A DNA stretch of 64,000 nucleotides, from positions 62,001 to 126,000 of the forward strand of contig CAIVQB010000077.1 of the NCBI GenBank assembly GCA_903907925.1. Direction: 5' to 3'. The position numbers were made by a program, and so were the translations under genes. This document shows positions 8,295 through 15,833 of this stretch, one piece after another. The DNA comes from an uncultured Verrucomicrobiota bacterium. GTDB lineage: Bacteria > Verrucomicrobiota > Verrucomicrobiia > Limisphaerales > UBA9464. The notes under the pieces were generated by a model. The model had not been told where the DNA came from. It ran no database searches and saw only the letters and a list, made by a program, of their open reading frames with translations. How positions within the stretch are numbered: position 1 is the first letter of the stretch; the number at the start of each line of letters is the position of its first letter.

Positions 8295-8966
8295 TCAGCG
8301 GAAGGCCCCTTTGATCTCCGGTTTGTTCAACAAGATGATCGCCCATATTCCGATGCCAATCCCGATGCAGCAGCAGCAACTGCCGCAGGGCAGCATCACC
8401 AGGATTGCAGCGGTGAGGGCCAGTCCCCACGACTGGAGTTTCATCATCTTCAACGCGCCGAACAGCATCACGGCGTTGCTCACCAGACCAATCGCCATTC
8501 CGAAACCGTCCTTGAGAGTGAATCCCTCGTCACGCGTATTCTCCATCTGCTTGAGCGCGTCCGGTGGCAGTTGAGCGCCGGATTGCTCGATGATCCGGAT
8601 GAACCCATCCATCATCGGTTTCTTGGTGAACGGACTGCCGATTCCCAGCAGCATGCCGAGGACGGCGAAGACTATCAGAACGATGGCGGGAGCCTTGAGT
8701 TGCGCCGCCGCTGCAATCGGATCGGCAACCGCCGCTGTGGACGCGCCCGGGGGAACCGAAGACTGGAACTGACCGGATCCGGGCACGGCGGCCGCCGGGA
8801 AGGCATCGGCAAACTCCGGGAACTCACCCAGCGTCTTCCAGCCCGGGTTGTCCACCGACTCGGCCAGCGAGGCGCGATTGAGGCGGTTCTCGCGGATCCA
8901 CTGCCGGATCTGTTCCGCGGTGATGGGACCGTATTCTTTTTGATCGGCTCCTTTGATTTTATACAT
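8295..8966 (-). CDS. GYF_2 (DUF4339) domain membrane protein
   Basis: The 223-residue protein starts with a GYF_2/DUF4339 domain (residues 1-55: KGADQKEYGPITAEQIRQWI and NPGWKTLGEFPEF). A Pro/Ala/Ser linker follows, then transmembrane segments near 95-115, 155-170 and 180-212. The last membrane stretch carries a Cys cluster, CGSCCCC, before the typical ending LLNKPEIKGAF. GYF-type domains usually bind proline-rich or membrane partners; the true role is unknown. It begins six bases after the POT transporter stop and precedes the DUF2752 gene, so the three are probably one transcript. Confidence 0.85.
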   Translation of the reverse strand: MYKIKGADQKEYGPITAEQIRQWIRENRLNRASLAESVDNPGWKTLGEFPEFADAFPAAAVPGSGQFQSSVPPGASTAAVADPIAAAAQLKAPAIVLIVFAVLGMLLGIGSPFTKKPMMDGFIRIIEQSGAQLPPDALKQMENTRDEGFTLKDGFGMAIGLVSNAVMLFGALKMMKLQSWGLALTAAILVMLPCGSCCCCIGIGIGIWAIILLNKPEIKGAFR

Positions 8967-8972
8967 GGCGGG

Positions 8973-10658
8973 TCAGGGCGTGAGGGGTTCGAAAGATGAA
9001 TCGTGGGGAAGTTCGACGTAGTTTTTTCCACGAAACCGCATGGCGACGAAGACAAAAACCACGGAAACCACGAAGGTGAGGAAGGCGTACCGGAAGAATT
9101 GTCCCGCGGAGGCGGCATGGGAATCGGATGCCGCACCGGTGGACGAGCCGAAATGACGCGCAAGCCAGGTGAAAAACGCCACCAGCAGGTTGCCGACGGA
9201 AATGGTCAGCAGCCAGAGGCTCGTCATGGTGCTTTTCATCGTCTTTGGCGCATGCGTAAAGGCGAATTCGTTTCCCGTGGCGGAGACCAGCACTTCACCC
9301 GCCGTAAGAACAATGTAGGGAAGGGTCTGCCACAGGACGCTGAGCTTTTGTCCCTGGGCTGCCAGCACGTCCATCCTCTGCTGCATCAGGCCGACGATGA
9401 CAAATGAAAAGGCGGTGATGAACAACCCGATCATCATCCGCCGGACCGGGGTCGCCTTCCATCCGGTCCGATCCATCGCGGGATACACGCCGAGCGTGAA
9501 CAGCGGCACCAACACCATCACGATCAGCGCATTCATCGACTGCATCTGCTCGGCGCCAATCTGCAGGGAGAAGCGTCCGAGGCTCAGTGAATACTCCGCC
9601 ATCTGGGTGCCCTGGACGACCCAGGTGGAACTCGTCTGGTCCCAAAGCGCCCAAAAGAAAGGGATCAGCGCCAGCACCTTGAGCACCCGGAGAAACGCAC
9701 CGGCATCCTCAAGTGAAGTCGCGGTCAGGAATGGGCGTCCGGCCTCGTAGAAACCGGCCCCCTTTGAATTCAGGCGGCGGGTGATCAAATACCAGGCCGT
9801 GGCGAAGGGACCCACCGGTTGCGGCGAACCCGTGTCTTGAATCCGCCGGTGCAGGCTCACGGTCGCCGGGACCACCCCGAGCAATACAACGAGACCATAG
9901 ACTGCGGCGGTGGAGAAGGCACCCAGCCCGGCATGGGAACAGCCCCAGCCAACACCAACGAGGGCGGCGAGGATGAGCAGCGTGATTCCCGACGCCTTGA
10001 GGAACTGTCCAGGCGGGTCACCGGCCGGCGGCACGCGGTCGTAGTTCGGCGTGCCCAGCCAGAAGATGAGGGTGGCCAGACCCATAAAGATTCCCGGGAT
10101 GCCGAACGCCCAGGAATAGCCATGCACCGTCGTCGTCGCCGGATCGCGTCCCACCACCCATGGGATTATGATGAACGAGAAGAAGGACCCGAAATTGATG
10201 CTCCAGTAAAACCAGCCGTAAACCTTCCGCACCAGATGGGATTGGTGCGGACGAAACTGGTCGCCGACGAAGGCCGACACACTCGGCTTGATGCCGCCCG
10301 AGCCGAGCGCGATCAGGCCGAGGCCGGCGTACAAGCCCCAATAGGTCCCCTCGCCGACCGCCATCATCGCATGCCCGGCGCAGTAGAACAGTGAGAGGTA
10401 AAGAATCGAGCGATAGCGGCCCAGGTAGCGATCAGCAATCCACGCCCCGAGCAGTGGCATGAAGTAATTGGCCGATTTGAAGAGGTGCTGGATTTCCGTG
10501 GCATGGTCCTGACCGGCTCCCAATCGGTTGGCGATGTAGAGCTGCAGGATGCTGATCATCCCGTAGAAACTAAAGCGCTCGCAGGCCTCGTTGCCGACGA
10601 TGAATTTGATCTGCGGTGGGAAACTATCCCGGTCGGCGGCGGTCGGTGCGGGGCTCAC
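8973..10658 (-). CDS. POT-family (PTR2) proton-dependent oligopeptide transporter
   Basis: The 561-residue MFS protein has the POT hallmarks. The N-terminal ERFSFYGM is the ExxERFxYYG motif, and GAWIADRYLGRYRSI follows in the loop after helix 2. ALGSGGIKPSVSAFVGDQF and VYGWFYWSINFGSF cover helices 4-5, and ALWDQTSSTWVVQG lies in the C-terminal half. It should import di- and tripeptides with protons, although an Ala/Gly-rich loop near residues 215-255 hints at 14 membrane helices as in bacterial Dtp proteins. It leads an operon with the GYF_2 and DUF2752 genes. Confidence 0.92.
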   Translation of the reverse strand: MSPAPTAADRDSFPPQIKFIVGNEACERFSFYGMISILQLYIANRLGAGQDHATEIQHLFKSANYFMPLLGAWIADRYLGRYRSILYLSLFYCAGHAMMAVGEGTYWGLYAGLGLIALGSGGIKPSVSAFVGDQFRPHQSHLVRKVYGWFYWSINFGSFFSFIIIPWVVGRDPATTTVHGYSWAFGIPGIFMGLATLIFWLGTPNYDRVPPAGDPPGQFLKASGITLLILAALVGVGWGCSHAGLGAFSTAAVYGLVVLLGVVPATVSLHRRIQDTGSPQPVGPFATAWYLITRRLNSKGAGFYEAGRPFLTATSLEDAGAFLRVLKVLALIPFFWALWDQTSSTWVVQGTQMAEYSLSLGRFSLQIGAEQMQSMNALIVMVLVPLFTLGVYPAMDRTGWKATPVRRMMIGLFITAFSFVIVGLMQQRMDVLAAQGQKLSVLWQTLPYIVLTAGEVLVSATGNEFAFTHAPKTMKSTMTSLWLLTISVGNLLVAFFTWLARHFGSSTGAASDSHAASAGQFFRYAFLTFVVSVVFVFVAMRFRGKNYVELPHDSSFEPLTP

Positions 10659-10755
10659 GAGCGAAGCGATTACCGGTCCCGGGGCCCGCCCGCAAGCCTG
10701 CGGTTCACAGAGACAACGGATTCGAGCACCCGCGTCGGCAGGAAGTTGGGCCGTT

Positions 10756-11532
10756 TCAGCGGACTCCCAACCGCGCCAACTGGTCCCGGTGGCTGCGGCT
10801 TAACGTCAGTCGGGTCCCGTTCTTGAGGGTGACGGCGTATTCGCCATGGAACAGCGGTTGGAGTTCCCGTACCCGGTCCGCATGGACGATGGTGGTCCGG
10901 CTGATACGGACAAACCGGTCGGCCGGAAGCCGTTGTTCCATCGCCGCGAGAGTTTCTCTCAGCAGATGGGTGTGTTCCCCAACGTGCAGCTCGACGTAGT
11001 TGTCGGCCGACCCGACCCAATCAATGTCGACCACGTTCACAAACACAACACGACCCGAGGACTTCACCGAGATCCGGTCCGGAAGCTTTGCCGTCGGACC
11101 CGGTTGCATCTGCGCCAGCATGGCCGTCAACCGGGCGGACAGGTCATCCGGCTGTGTGGATTTGAGGCGATCCATCGCCCGTTGCAGCGCAAGCTTGAAC
11201 CGGTCGCGATCGAACGGCTTGAGGAGATAATCCACCGCATGCACCTCGAAGGCCTTGAGTGCAAATTGATCGTGCGCGGTCACGAAGATTACCACCGGGA
11301 TGTGGGAGGGATCCAGTCGTTCCAACACGCCGAAACCGGTCAATCCCGGCATCTGGACGTCCAGAAACACGAGGTCAGGGCGCACCTGGGAAATCAGATC
11401 CACCGCTTCGTCGCCGCTCGACGCCTCGCCGATCACCGCGACGCCGGTCTCGCGCGCCAGGAGAGAACGGATGCGTTCGCGACCGAGCGGCTCATCGTCC
11501 ACCAGCACCACACGGAGCTCTGACGATTTCAT
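10756..11532 (-). CDS. LytTR-family response regulator
   Basis: The 258-residue protein combines a receiver domain (acidic pocket DDE at 12-14, phosphoacceptor Asp58 in VFLDVQMPG, VTAH, and Lys in YLLKPFD) with a C-terminal LytTR DNA-binding domain (ISVKSSGRVVFVNVVDIDWV, ADNYVELHV, FVRISRTTIVH, LSRSHRDQL). Such AlgR/LytR-type regulators bind pairs of short direct repeats upstream of target genes. The start is ATG 11532; the track start seven residues earlier is less typical. No histidine kinase of the LytS type is adjacent in this window, so the partner must be elsewhere. Upstream is the asparagine-synthetase-like gene, 82 bases away on the same strand. Confidence 0.93.
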   Translation of the reverse strand: MKSSELRVVLVDDEPLGRERIRSLLARETGVAVIGEASSGDEAVDLISQVRPDLVFLDVQMPGLTGFGVLERLDPSHIPVVIFVTAHDQFALKAFEVHAVDYLLKPFDRDRFKLALQRAMDRLKSTQPDDLSARLTAMLAQMQPGPTAKLPDRISVKSSGRVVFVNVVDIDWVGSADNYVELHVGEHTHLLRETLAAMEQRLPADRFVRISRTTIVHADRVRELQPLFHGEYAVTLKNGTRLTLSRSHRDQLARLGVR

Positions 11533-11614
11533 GGTTGGTGGCTCCAGCAGCACCCCGCCACCCGCGATCCGAGCGGCGTACCCGTTGAGCGGGCGAAACT
11601 AAATGGCAACAGGC

Positions 11615-12943
11615 TCATGGGTACATCGCGAGAAACCGGCGTCGGTAGGCCGTTTCCTGCTGGGGCAATCGCGAACGCAGGGTCTCCTGCCGCACCGCGC
11701 CATGTTGGAATCGGCGTTTCTCGAACACCGGCATCTCGACACCGAAACAGGACCGCAGTCCCCGGGAAATCACCTCGCCCTTCAACGAATACAGGGTCGG
11801 AACGTCATAGCGGGTCAGTTCGATGAAGGGGATTCCCTCGGACACCGCGATCACCTGCGGCCGCATGAAGGGACTGAACCCCTCAAACCCGTACTGCCGC
11901 CCGGGCGCGTAGGTCCGAACGTAGCCACGACTCAATCCACCGCTGTAGGTCAGGGAATGTTTGATCCGGCCCACACCCCAGCCTTCGTGGTAGAGCATCA
12001 GATTGTGGACGACGCTGCGAATGGTCAGTTCGGGATTCTCCTCAATCGGATAGTCCTTCAGGTTTTCGTCCCCGCCGTCGCCGTCCCACAAATGCCGCCA
12101 GTCCGGATACCGTCGACGAATGCCCCGGCACAATGCCAGTCCCATCGTCGCGCATTCCACATCCAGCGGTTTGTAGTCTTCGATCACACGAATCGACTGC
12201 TCAGCATCGAGTTCATCGGGATCCGCCTCGATCGCCTCCAGAAACAGGCCGAGATCCAGACGCGCCAGGAATTCCCGGGCCTGGGCGAGGTCGGGTCCGT
12301 CCCCGAAGCTCAGCGTGAACGCCTTCAACCGGGCCGGATTCATCCCCAGCCGGAGCATCATGTGATAGGTCACCAGGAACACCGCCCCGGAATCGCCACC
12401 GCCCGAAAACGCAATGCCCACCGGTTCCGCTTCAGGCAGGGCCTTCAATTGTTTTCCAATTTCATCAGCGAGGGCGCCGATGTAGCGCCGGCCGATTTCG
12501 TCCAGGTCCGCCGGAAGTGATTCGCGTTCCGGTGTGAAAAAACGGGTGTAGGTCGGATCGGGATCCGGGCAGCCGATCAATTGAATGCCAGTGAGGTAAT
12601 GCGCCGGAACCATCCGCGTGTAGCTCGGATGAAACTGGTCATCGAGGCCCTCCTTGCAAAGCTGTTCGTGAATCCGATCGATCCGGTCGGCGACGATCAG
12701 CGCCGGCCCTTCCTGGCGCTTGGCGAGGAAGTAACGCATCGGACGATCGAGCGAACGGGCCATGTTCACCGTCTTGCCCGACCGCGCCAGCAGAGCGAAC
12801 GATCCATCAATCTCGGCCACCTTCGCCGCATCACCGGAGAGCACCCGGGCGCGGGCCTCCCCGACGGACATGTTCAGGATCCGGTTGGCCGCCGGATCGA
12901 GAAGATCCACCACCCGCTCGACATACACATCGTTGGGATGCAT
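11615..12943 (-). CDS. Asparagine synthetase-like protein lacking the N-terminal catalytic Cys
   Basis: The 442-residue protein contains the asparagine-synthetase ATP-pyrophosphatase domain: PP-loop SGGGDSG near residue 180, LKAFTLSFG, and LWDGDGGDENLKDYP, the usual acidic loop. Before it lies a shortened region resembling part of the glutaminase domain (AEIDGSFALLARSG, then HPSYTRMVPAHYL). The Met-Cys start that gives the nucleophile of AsnB is absent; the chain begins MHPNDVYVERVVDL. The ATG at 12943 is the natural start, as the extension to 13039 reads as noncoding. It may use free ammonia or another amine, or amidate a substrate other than aspartate. It is divergent from rsgA. Confidence 0.75.
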   Translation of the reverse strand: MHPNDVYVERVVDLLDPAANRILNMSVGEARARVLSGDAAKVAEIDGSFALLARSGKTVNMARSLDRPMRYFLAKRQEGPALIVADRIDRIHEQLCKEGLDDQFHPSYTRMVPAHYLTGIQLIGCPDPDPTYTRFFTPERESLPADLDEIGRRYIGALADEIGKQLKALPEAEPVGIAFSGGGDSGAVFLVTYHMMLRLGMNPARLKAFTLSFGDGPDLAQAREFLARLDLGLFLEAIEADPDELDAEQSIRVIEDYKPLDVECATMGLALCRGIRRRYPDWRHLWDGDGGDENLKDYPIEENPELTIRSVVHNLMLYHEGWGVGRIKHSLTYSGGLSRGYVRTYAPGRQYGFEGFSPFMRPQVIAVSEGIPFIELTRYDVPTLYSLKGEVISRGLRSCFGVEMPVFEKRRFQHGAVRQETLRSRLPQQETAYRRRFLAMYP

Positions 12944-13088
12944 CTGGCGACTCTGCGCGAGGCCGGGGCCGGCGGCAAGCGGGGCGGGGTGGTCGGCCCG
13001 CCGGCGGTGGCGACCTGCCGGAGAGCCGCCGCCGGACACAGTTTACTTGCAGCCCGGGAGGGATTCGGCCAGACAGCGGGCCTGCTGC

Positions 13089-14153
13089 ATGCCGACCGTT
13101 GATCTCGCCACGTTGGGTTGGAACCCGTTTTTCGAGGATGCCTTCGTCAAACATCGGGCGACCGGACTGGTCCCGGCCCGGGTGGCGACGGAGGACAAAA
13201 ACTTCTACACCATCGTCGGCGAAACCGGCGAAACGATCGCCGTCATCACCGGACGGCTGCACTTGAAAAAGGGAAACCGAACCGCTCTGCCGAAGGTGGG
13301 CGACTGGGTCGCGGTGAGCCAGCCGGGAACCGGGGAACAGACCCACATCCACGCGGTGCTTCCCCGTCGGACCACGCTGAGCCGCAAGCTTCCGGGACGC
13401 GAAGCCGAGGAGCAGGTGATCGCCACCAACCTTGACGTCGTGTTCGTGGTGCAGGCGATGGATTCCACCTTCAATCTGCGCCGTCTCGAACGATTCCTGG
13501 TGATGGTCCATGAAGGCGGCGCGCAACCGGTGGTGCTCCTGAACAAGACCGACCTTTGCGACGATCCGGAGGCCCAGGTCGCCGCGGTCCAGGCGGCGGC
13601 GGGAACGACGCCCGTAATCCCGGTCTGCGCCAAGACTGGCAAGGGCACCGGCAAAATGCGGGCGTTTGTGACGGCCGGAACGACGGTGGCCTTCATCGGC
13701 ACGTCGGGTGTTGGCAAATCCAGCCTGATCAATCGCCTGCTCGGCGAGGCCACCCAGGCCACGCTGGAAGTTCGAAGTGAAGATTCCAAGGGCCGCCACA
13801 CCACCACCTGGCGGGAACTGATTCCCCTGCCCTCGGGCGGACTGGTCGTGGATACCCCGGGCATGCGGGAGTTTCACATGTGGGTCGCCGGCGACGGATT
13901 GGAGAGCGCGTTTCCGGACGTTTTCCAGTTCGCCTCACAATGTCGGTTCCGCGATTGCCAGCATCAGAAGGAACCCGATTGCGCCGTCCGCGCGGCGCTG
14001 GCCGAGGGCAAGATCACCGCCGAACGCTACGACAGCTTCAGCAAACTCCAGCGCGAACTCGGCCGCGTCCGCGAGGAACGCAAACAACACGCCTACTTCG
14101 TCAACAAACGGCGCTCCACCCTCGGCACCAAGGCGTGGTTGAGGAATGATTGA
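13089..14153 (+). CDS. rsgA: Ribosome small subunit-dependent GTPase A
   Basis: The 354-residue protein is a circularly permuted GTPase with the RsgA architecture. It has an N-terminal OB-fold (GETGETIAVITGRLHLK, PKVGDWVAVS), then G4 NKTD near residue 152, G5 CAKTG, G1 GTSGVGKSS near 204, G2 and G3 DTPGMRE. The C-terminal zinc knuckle is CRFRDCQHQKEPDC. It acts in late maturation of the 30S ribosomal subunit. ATG 13089 is selected because the preceding extension of the ORF overlaps the promoter region of the divergent gene. The neighbouring genes do not suggest an operon. Confidence 0.95.
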   Translation: MPTVDLATLGWNPFFEDAFVKHRATGLVPARVATEDKNFYTIVGETGETIAVITGRLHLKKGNRTALPKVGDWVAVSQPGTGEQTHIHAVLPRRTTLSRKLPGREAEEQVIATNLDVVFVVQAMDSTFNLRRLERFLVMVHEGGAQPVVLLNKTDLCDDPEAQVAAVQAAAGTTPVIPVCAKTGKGTGKMRAFVTAGTTVAFIGTSGVGKSSLINRLLGEATQATLEVRSEDSKGRHTTTWRELIPLPSGGLVVDTPGMREFHMWVAGDGLESAFPDVFQFASQCRFRDCQHQKEPDCAVRAALAEGKITAERYDSFSKLQRELGRVREERKQHAYFVNKRRSTLGTKAWLRND

Positions 14154-14245
14154 GTTGGGGAGGTTGAAGGGTTGGGAGATGAAGAGTTGAAAGGGGACTC
14201 AAAAAGTCGTTTGCGAGTTCATGTAAGACGGGTAAGCCTGTTCAC
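14154..14245 (+). repeat. Module C repeat after rsgA
   Basis: GGTTGAAGGGTTGGGAGATGAAGAGTTGAAAGG (read in two parts) is a GTTGAAG-type array directly after the rsgA stop. It matches the reverse orientation of the TTCAAC arrays at 4881, 5726 and 21985. The rest of the gap is the likely promoter region of the antitoxin gene that follows. Confidence 0.55.
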
Positions 14246-14497
14246 ATGAGTACGGCAATCCTTTCAACAAAGGGGCAGTTGGTGATTCCGAGCGAAATCC
14301 GGAAGGCGTTGCACCTTCAGCCCGGTGACCGGGTCGCGTTCAATATTGAGGGGGAGCGGCTGATCATGAGACGGGACGAGACGAAGCGGGCGCGATTGAT
14401 TCGCGGGAAATTTGGCCGTCCAGTCCTTTCGGCACCAAAAAACGCGCCCGCGATGACACCCGAACGAGTGAAGACCCTTTTGGAGGATCTCGCATGA
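14246..14497 (+). CDS. AbrB/MazE/SpoVT-type antitoxin
   Basis: The 83-residue protein has a swapped-hairpin AbrB fold at its N-terminus: STKGQLVIPSEIRKALHLQPGDRVAF followed by ERLIMRR. The C-terminal tail (GRPVLSAPKNAPAMTPERVKTLLED) is probably the toxin-binding part. Its stop codon overlaps the start of the next gene (ATGA), the usual arrangement for a VapBC-type pair. It should bind its own promoter and neutralise the PIN toxin. The pair lies between rsgA and a decayed coding stretch, consistent with an accessory insertion. Confidence 0.88.
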   Translation: MSTAILSTKGQLVIPSEIRKALHLQPGDRVAFNIEGERLIMRRDETKRARLIRGKFGRPVLSAPKNAPAMTPERVKTLLEDLA

Positions 14498-14889
14498 GTC
14501 ACCTACTGGACGTGAACCTGTTGCTGGCCTGCGGATGGGACTCCCACTCCAAACACCTGGCGGCAAATCGGTGGCTCGGTTCTCTCACCTCTTTTGCGAC
14601 CTGCCCGACAACCCAAATGGGATTCATCCGCGTGAGCATGAGCCCGGGCTACTCTGCCACTTTTGAGAATGCACAAAGCGTCCTGCAGGCGATTACAAAA
14701 CTTCGGAGTCACCGATTCCTTCCGGACGAGACGATGGCAATCTCTTTACCCAACGTCCTCAACCATCGCGATATCTCAGATGGTCACCTGGTACGGCTTG
14801 CCATGACGGCTGGACTCCGGTTGGCGACGCTCGATGAAACCCTTTGCCAGCGGACTTGGGCCAAAGGCCTGGCGGAGAATCCGGTTTGA
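14494..14889 (+). CDS. VapC-type PIN-domain toxin
   Basis: The 131-residue PIN-domain protein has the expected acidic residues: Asp near the start (SHLLDVNLLLACGWD), a middle conserved TQMGFIRVS, Asp in NVLNHRDISDGHLVRLA, and the late Asp in LATLDETL. Members are ribonucleases, often cutting tRNA or rRNA. The start overlaps the antitoxin stop by four bases, implying translational coupling. The internal region LNHRDISDGHLVRLAMTAG is the subtype common with AbrB-like antitoxins. All catalytic residues seem present, so the module is likely active. Confidence 0.85.
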   Translation: MSHLLDVNLLLACGWDSHSKHLAANRWLGSLTSFATCPTTQMGFIRVSMSPGYSATFENAQSVLQAITKLRSHRFLPDETMAISLPNVLNHRDISDGHLVRLAMTAGLRLATLDETLCQRTWAKGLAENPV

Positions 14890-15129
14890 TACCATCCACT
14901 ACTGTTCCCGGAGACCTCCGCGCCGCCTGTAAATGATCATTGGCACGAACTCTTCTTACTCGCGCTTGAAACACCGGAAGAGTTTCGCGGCGGTCACTTG
15001 GGACCATTCGCCGCACGGGCTCTGATGACGGGCCTCGAAACCGCCTTCGACGCACGACGGCGTGGCGATGGTTTGGTGCCATTCACGGCCACCGGCTTCC
15101 TGCTCGGCAACACTCCTGAAAATCGATAA
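14890..15129 (+). pseudogene. Headless coding remnant (no start codon)
   Basis: A plus-strand frame is open from the PIN gene stop to the TAA at 15127 and reads like protein: PPVNDHWHELFLLALETPEE, then GGHLGPFAARALMTGLETAFDARR and VPFTATGFLLGNTPENR. It lacks an upstream ATG or GTG; the only ATG is near its middle. It could be the C-terminal end of a gene whose start was removed when the toxin-antitoxin pair arrived. I do not recognise the family. No gene is seen from 15130 to 15193. Confidence 0.35.
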
Positions 15130-15193
15130 CCAATCAGCAGGTGGCTGTCGTCCAGATCGAAGGGGTCTGGCTGGGGTGTTTTTATCACCTTAG

Positions 15194-15829
15194 TCATGAG
15201 GGTAATTGGAATCGTTCCGGATCCGCTGGCAAGCCCGTTTCCGCCCATCGGTTCAAATACTTAACCCGAAAGGCCCGATAAACCGGGGCTTGGATTTGAA
15301 AAACATCACCCACGATGGGGAGATCAAACCATTGACGGTAGTATTCTGCAGAAGATTCCGTCGCCTCGCCCCAGAGCAGGCCCGCATCGATTGCCTCAGC
15401 CACAGATGCAACCCAGAATAGGATGCCGACACCAATCCGTCCCGTTCCGGTAGGGGCGGCAGGATTCGTAGCCAGAAGGTCCAAGACGATGTGGTTGCAC
15501 CAAGTCCGTCTGAACAGGCAAAAGCCCAGTGGATCCGAAGCTTCGGGTGCGACGACGAGCACCATCATGGCAACCTCCGTACGCGACTCTTCGGCAATAC
15601 GGGTACGTAGTTCGGAAAGAGTGGTCGCCGTGCGATCCAAGCTGGAATACGACCGCCAACGCTTTCGAGCCAATGCACAAAACTCAAGCGCGTCTTCCGC
15701 CCGGGAATCACTGACTTTCCCGCCCGTACGTGGCAACTTCCACCGGCCCAGCGTGCCGACCGCCCGACTGTCCGCGAACTTGCAATTCGCAAGTACGAAC
15801 GCGCCACCCAGGCGTATCGGCATCTTCAC
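15194..15829 (-). CDS. Putative GNAT-like acetyltransferase
   Basis: The 211-residue protein has a weak GNAT-like pattern. A strand-turn-strand runs through MVLVVAPEASDPLGFCLFRR and IVLDLLATNP, then a glycine-rich turn TGTGRIGVGILFWVASVAEAI could bind acyl-CoA. Later EATESSAEYYRQWFDL is similar to the end of N-acetyltransferase domains. The substrate is unknown. It begins five bases after the stop of the rhaD fusion on the same strand, so it is probably cotranscribed, but no functional link to rhamnose is obvious. The first 40 residues look unusual and the true start may be downstream. Confidence 0.6.
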   Translation of the reverse strand: MKMPIRLGGAFVLANCKFADSRAVGTLGRWKLPRTGGKVSDSRAEDALEFCALARKRWRSYSSLDRTATTLSELRTRIAEESRTEVAMMVLVVAPEASDPLGFCLFRRTWCNHIVLDLLATNPAAPTGTGRIGVGILFWVASVAEAIDAGLLWGEATESSAEYYRQWFDLPIVGDVFQIQAPVYRAFRVKYLNRWAETGLPADPERFQLPS

Positions 15830-15833
15830 AAGC

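Noticed and set aside
12762-13088. Extended N-terminus of rsgA in the ORF track
   Set aside because: It overlaps the divergent asparagine-synthetase-like gene and its promoter; RsgA proteins begin near the ATG at 13089.
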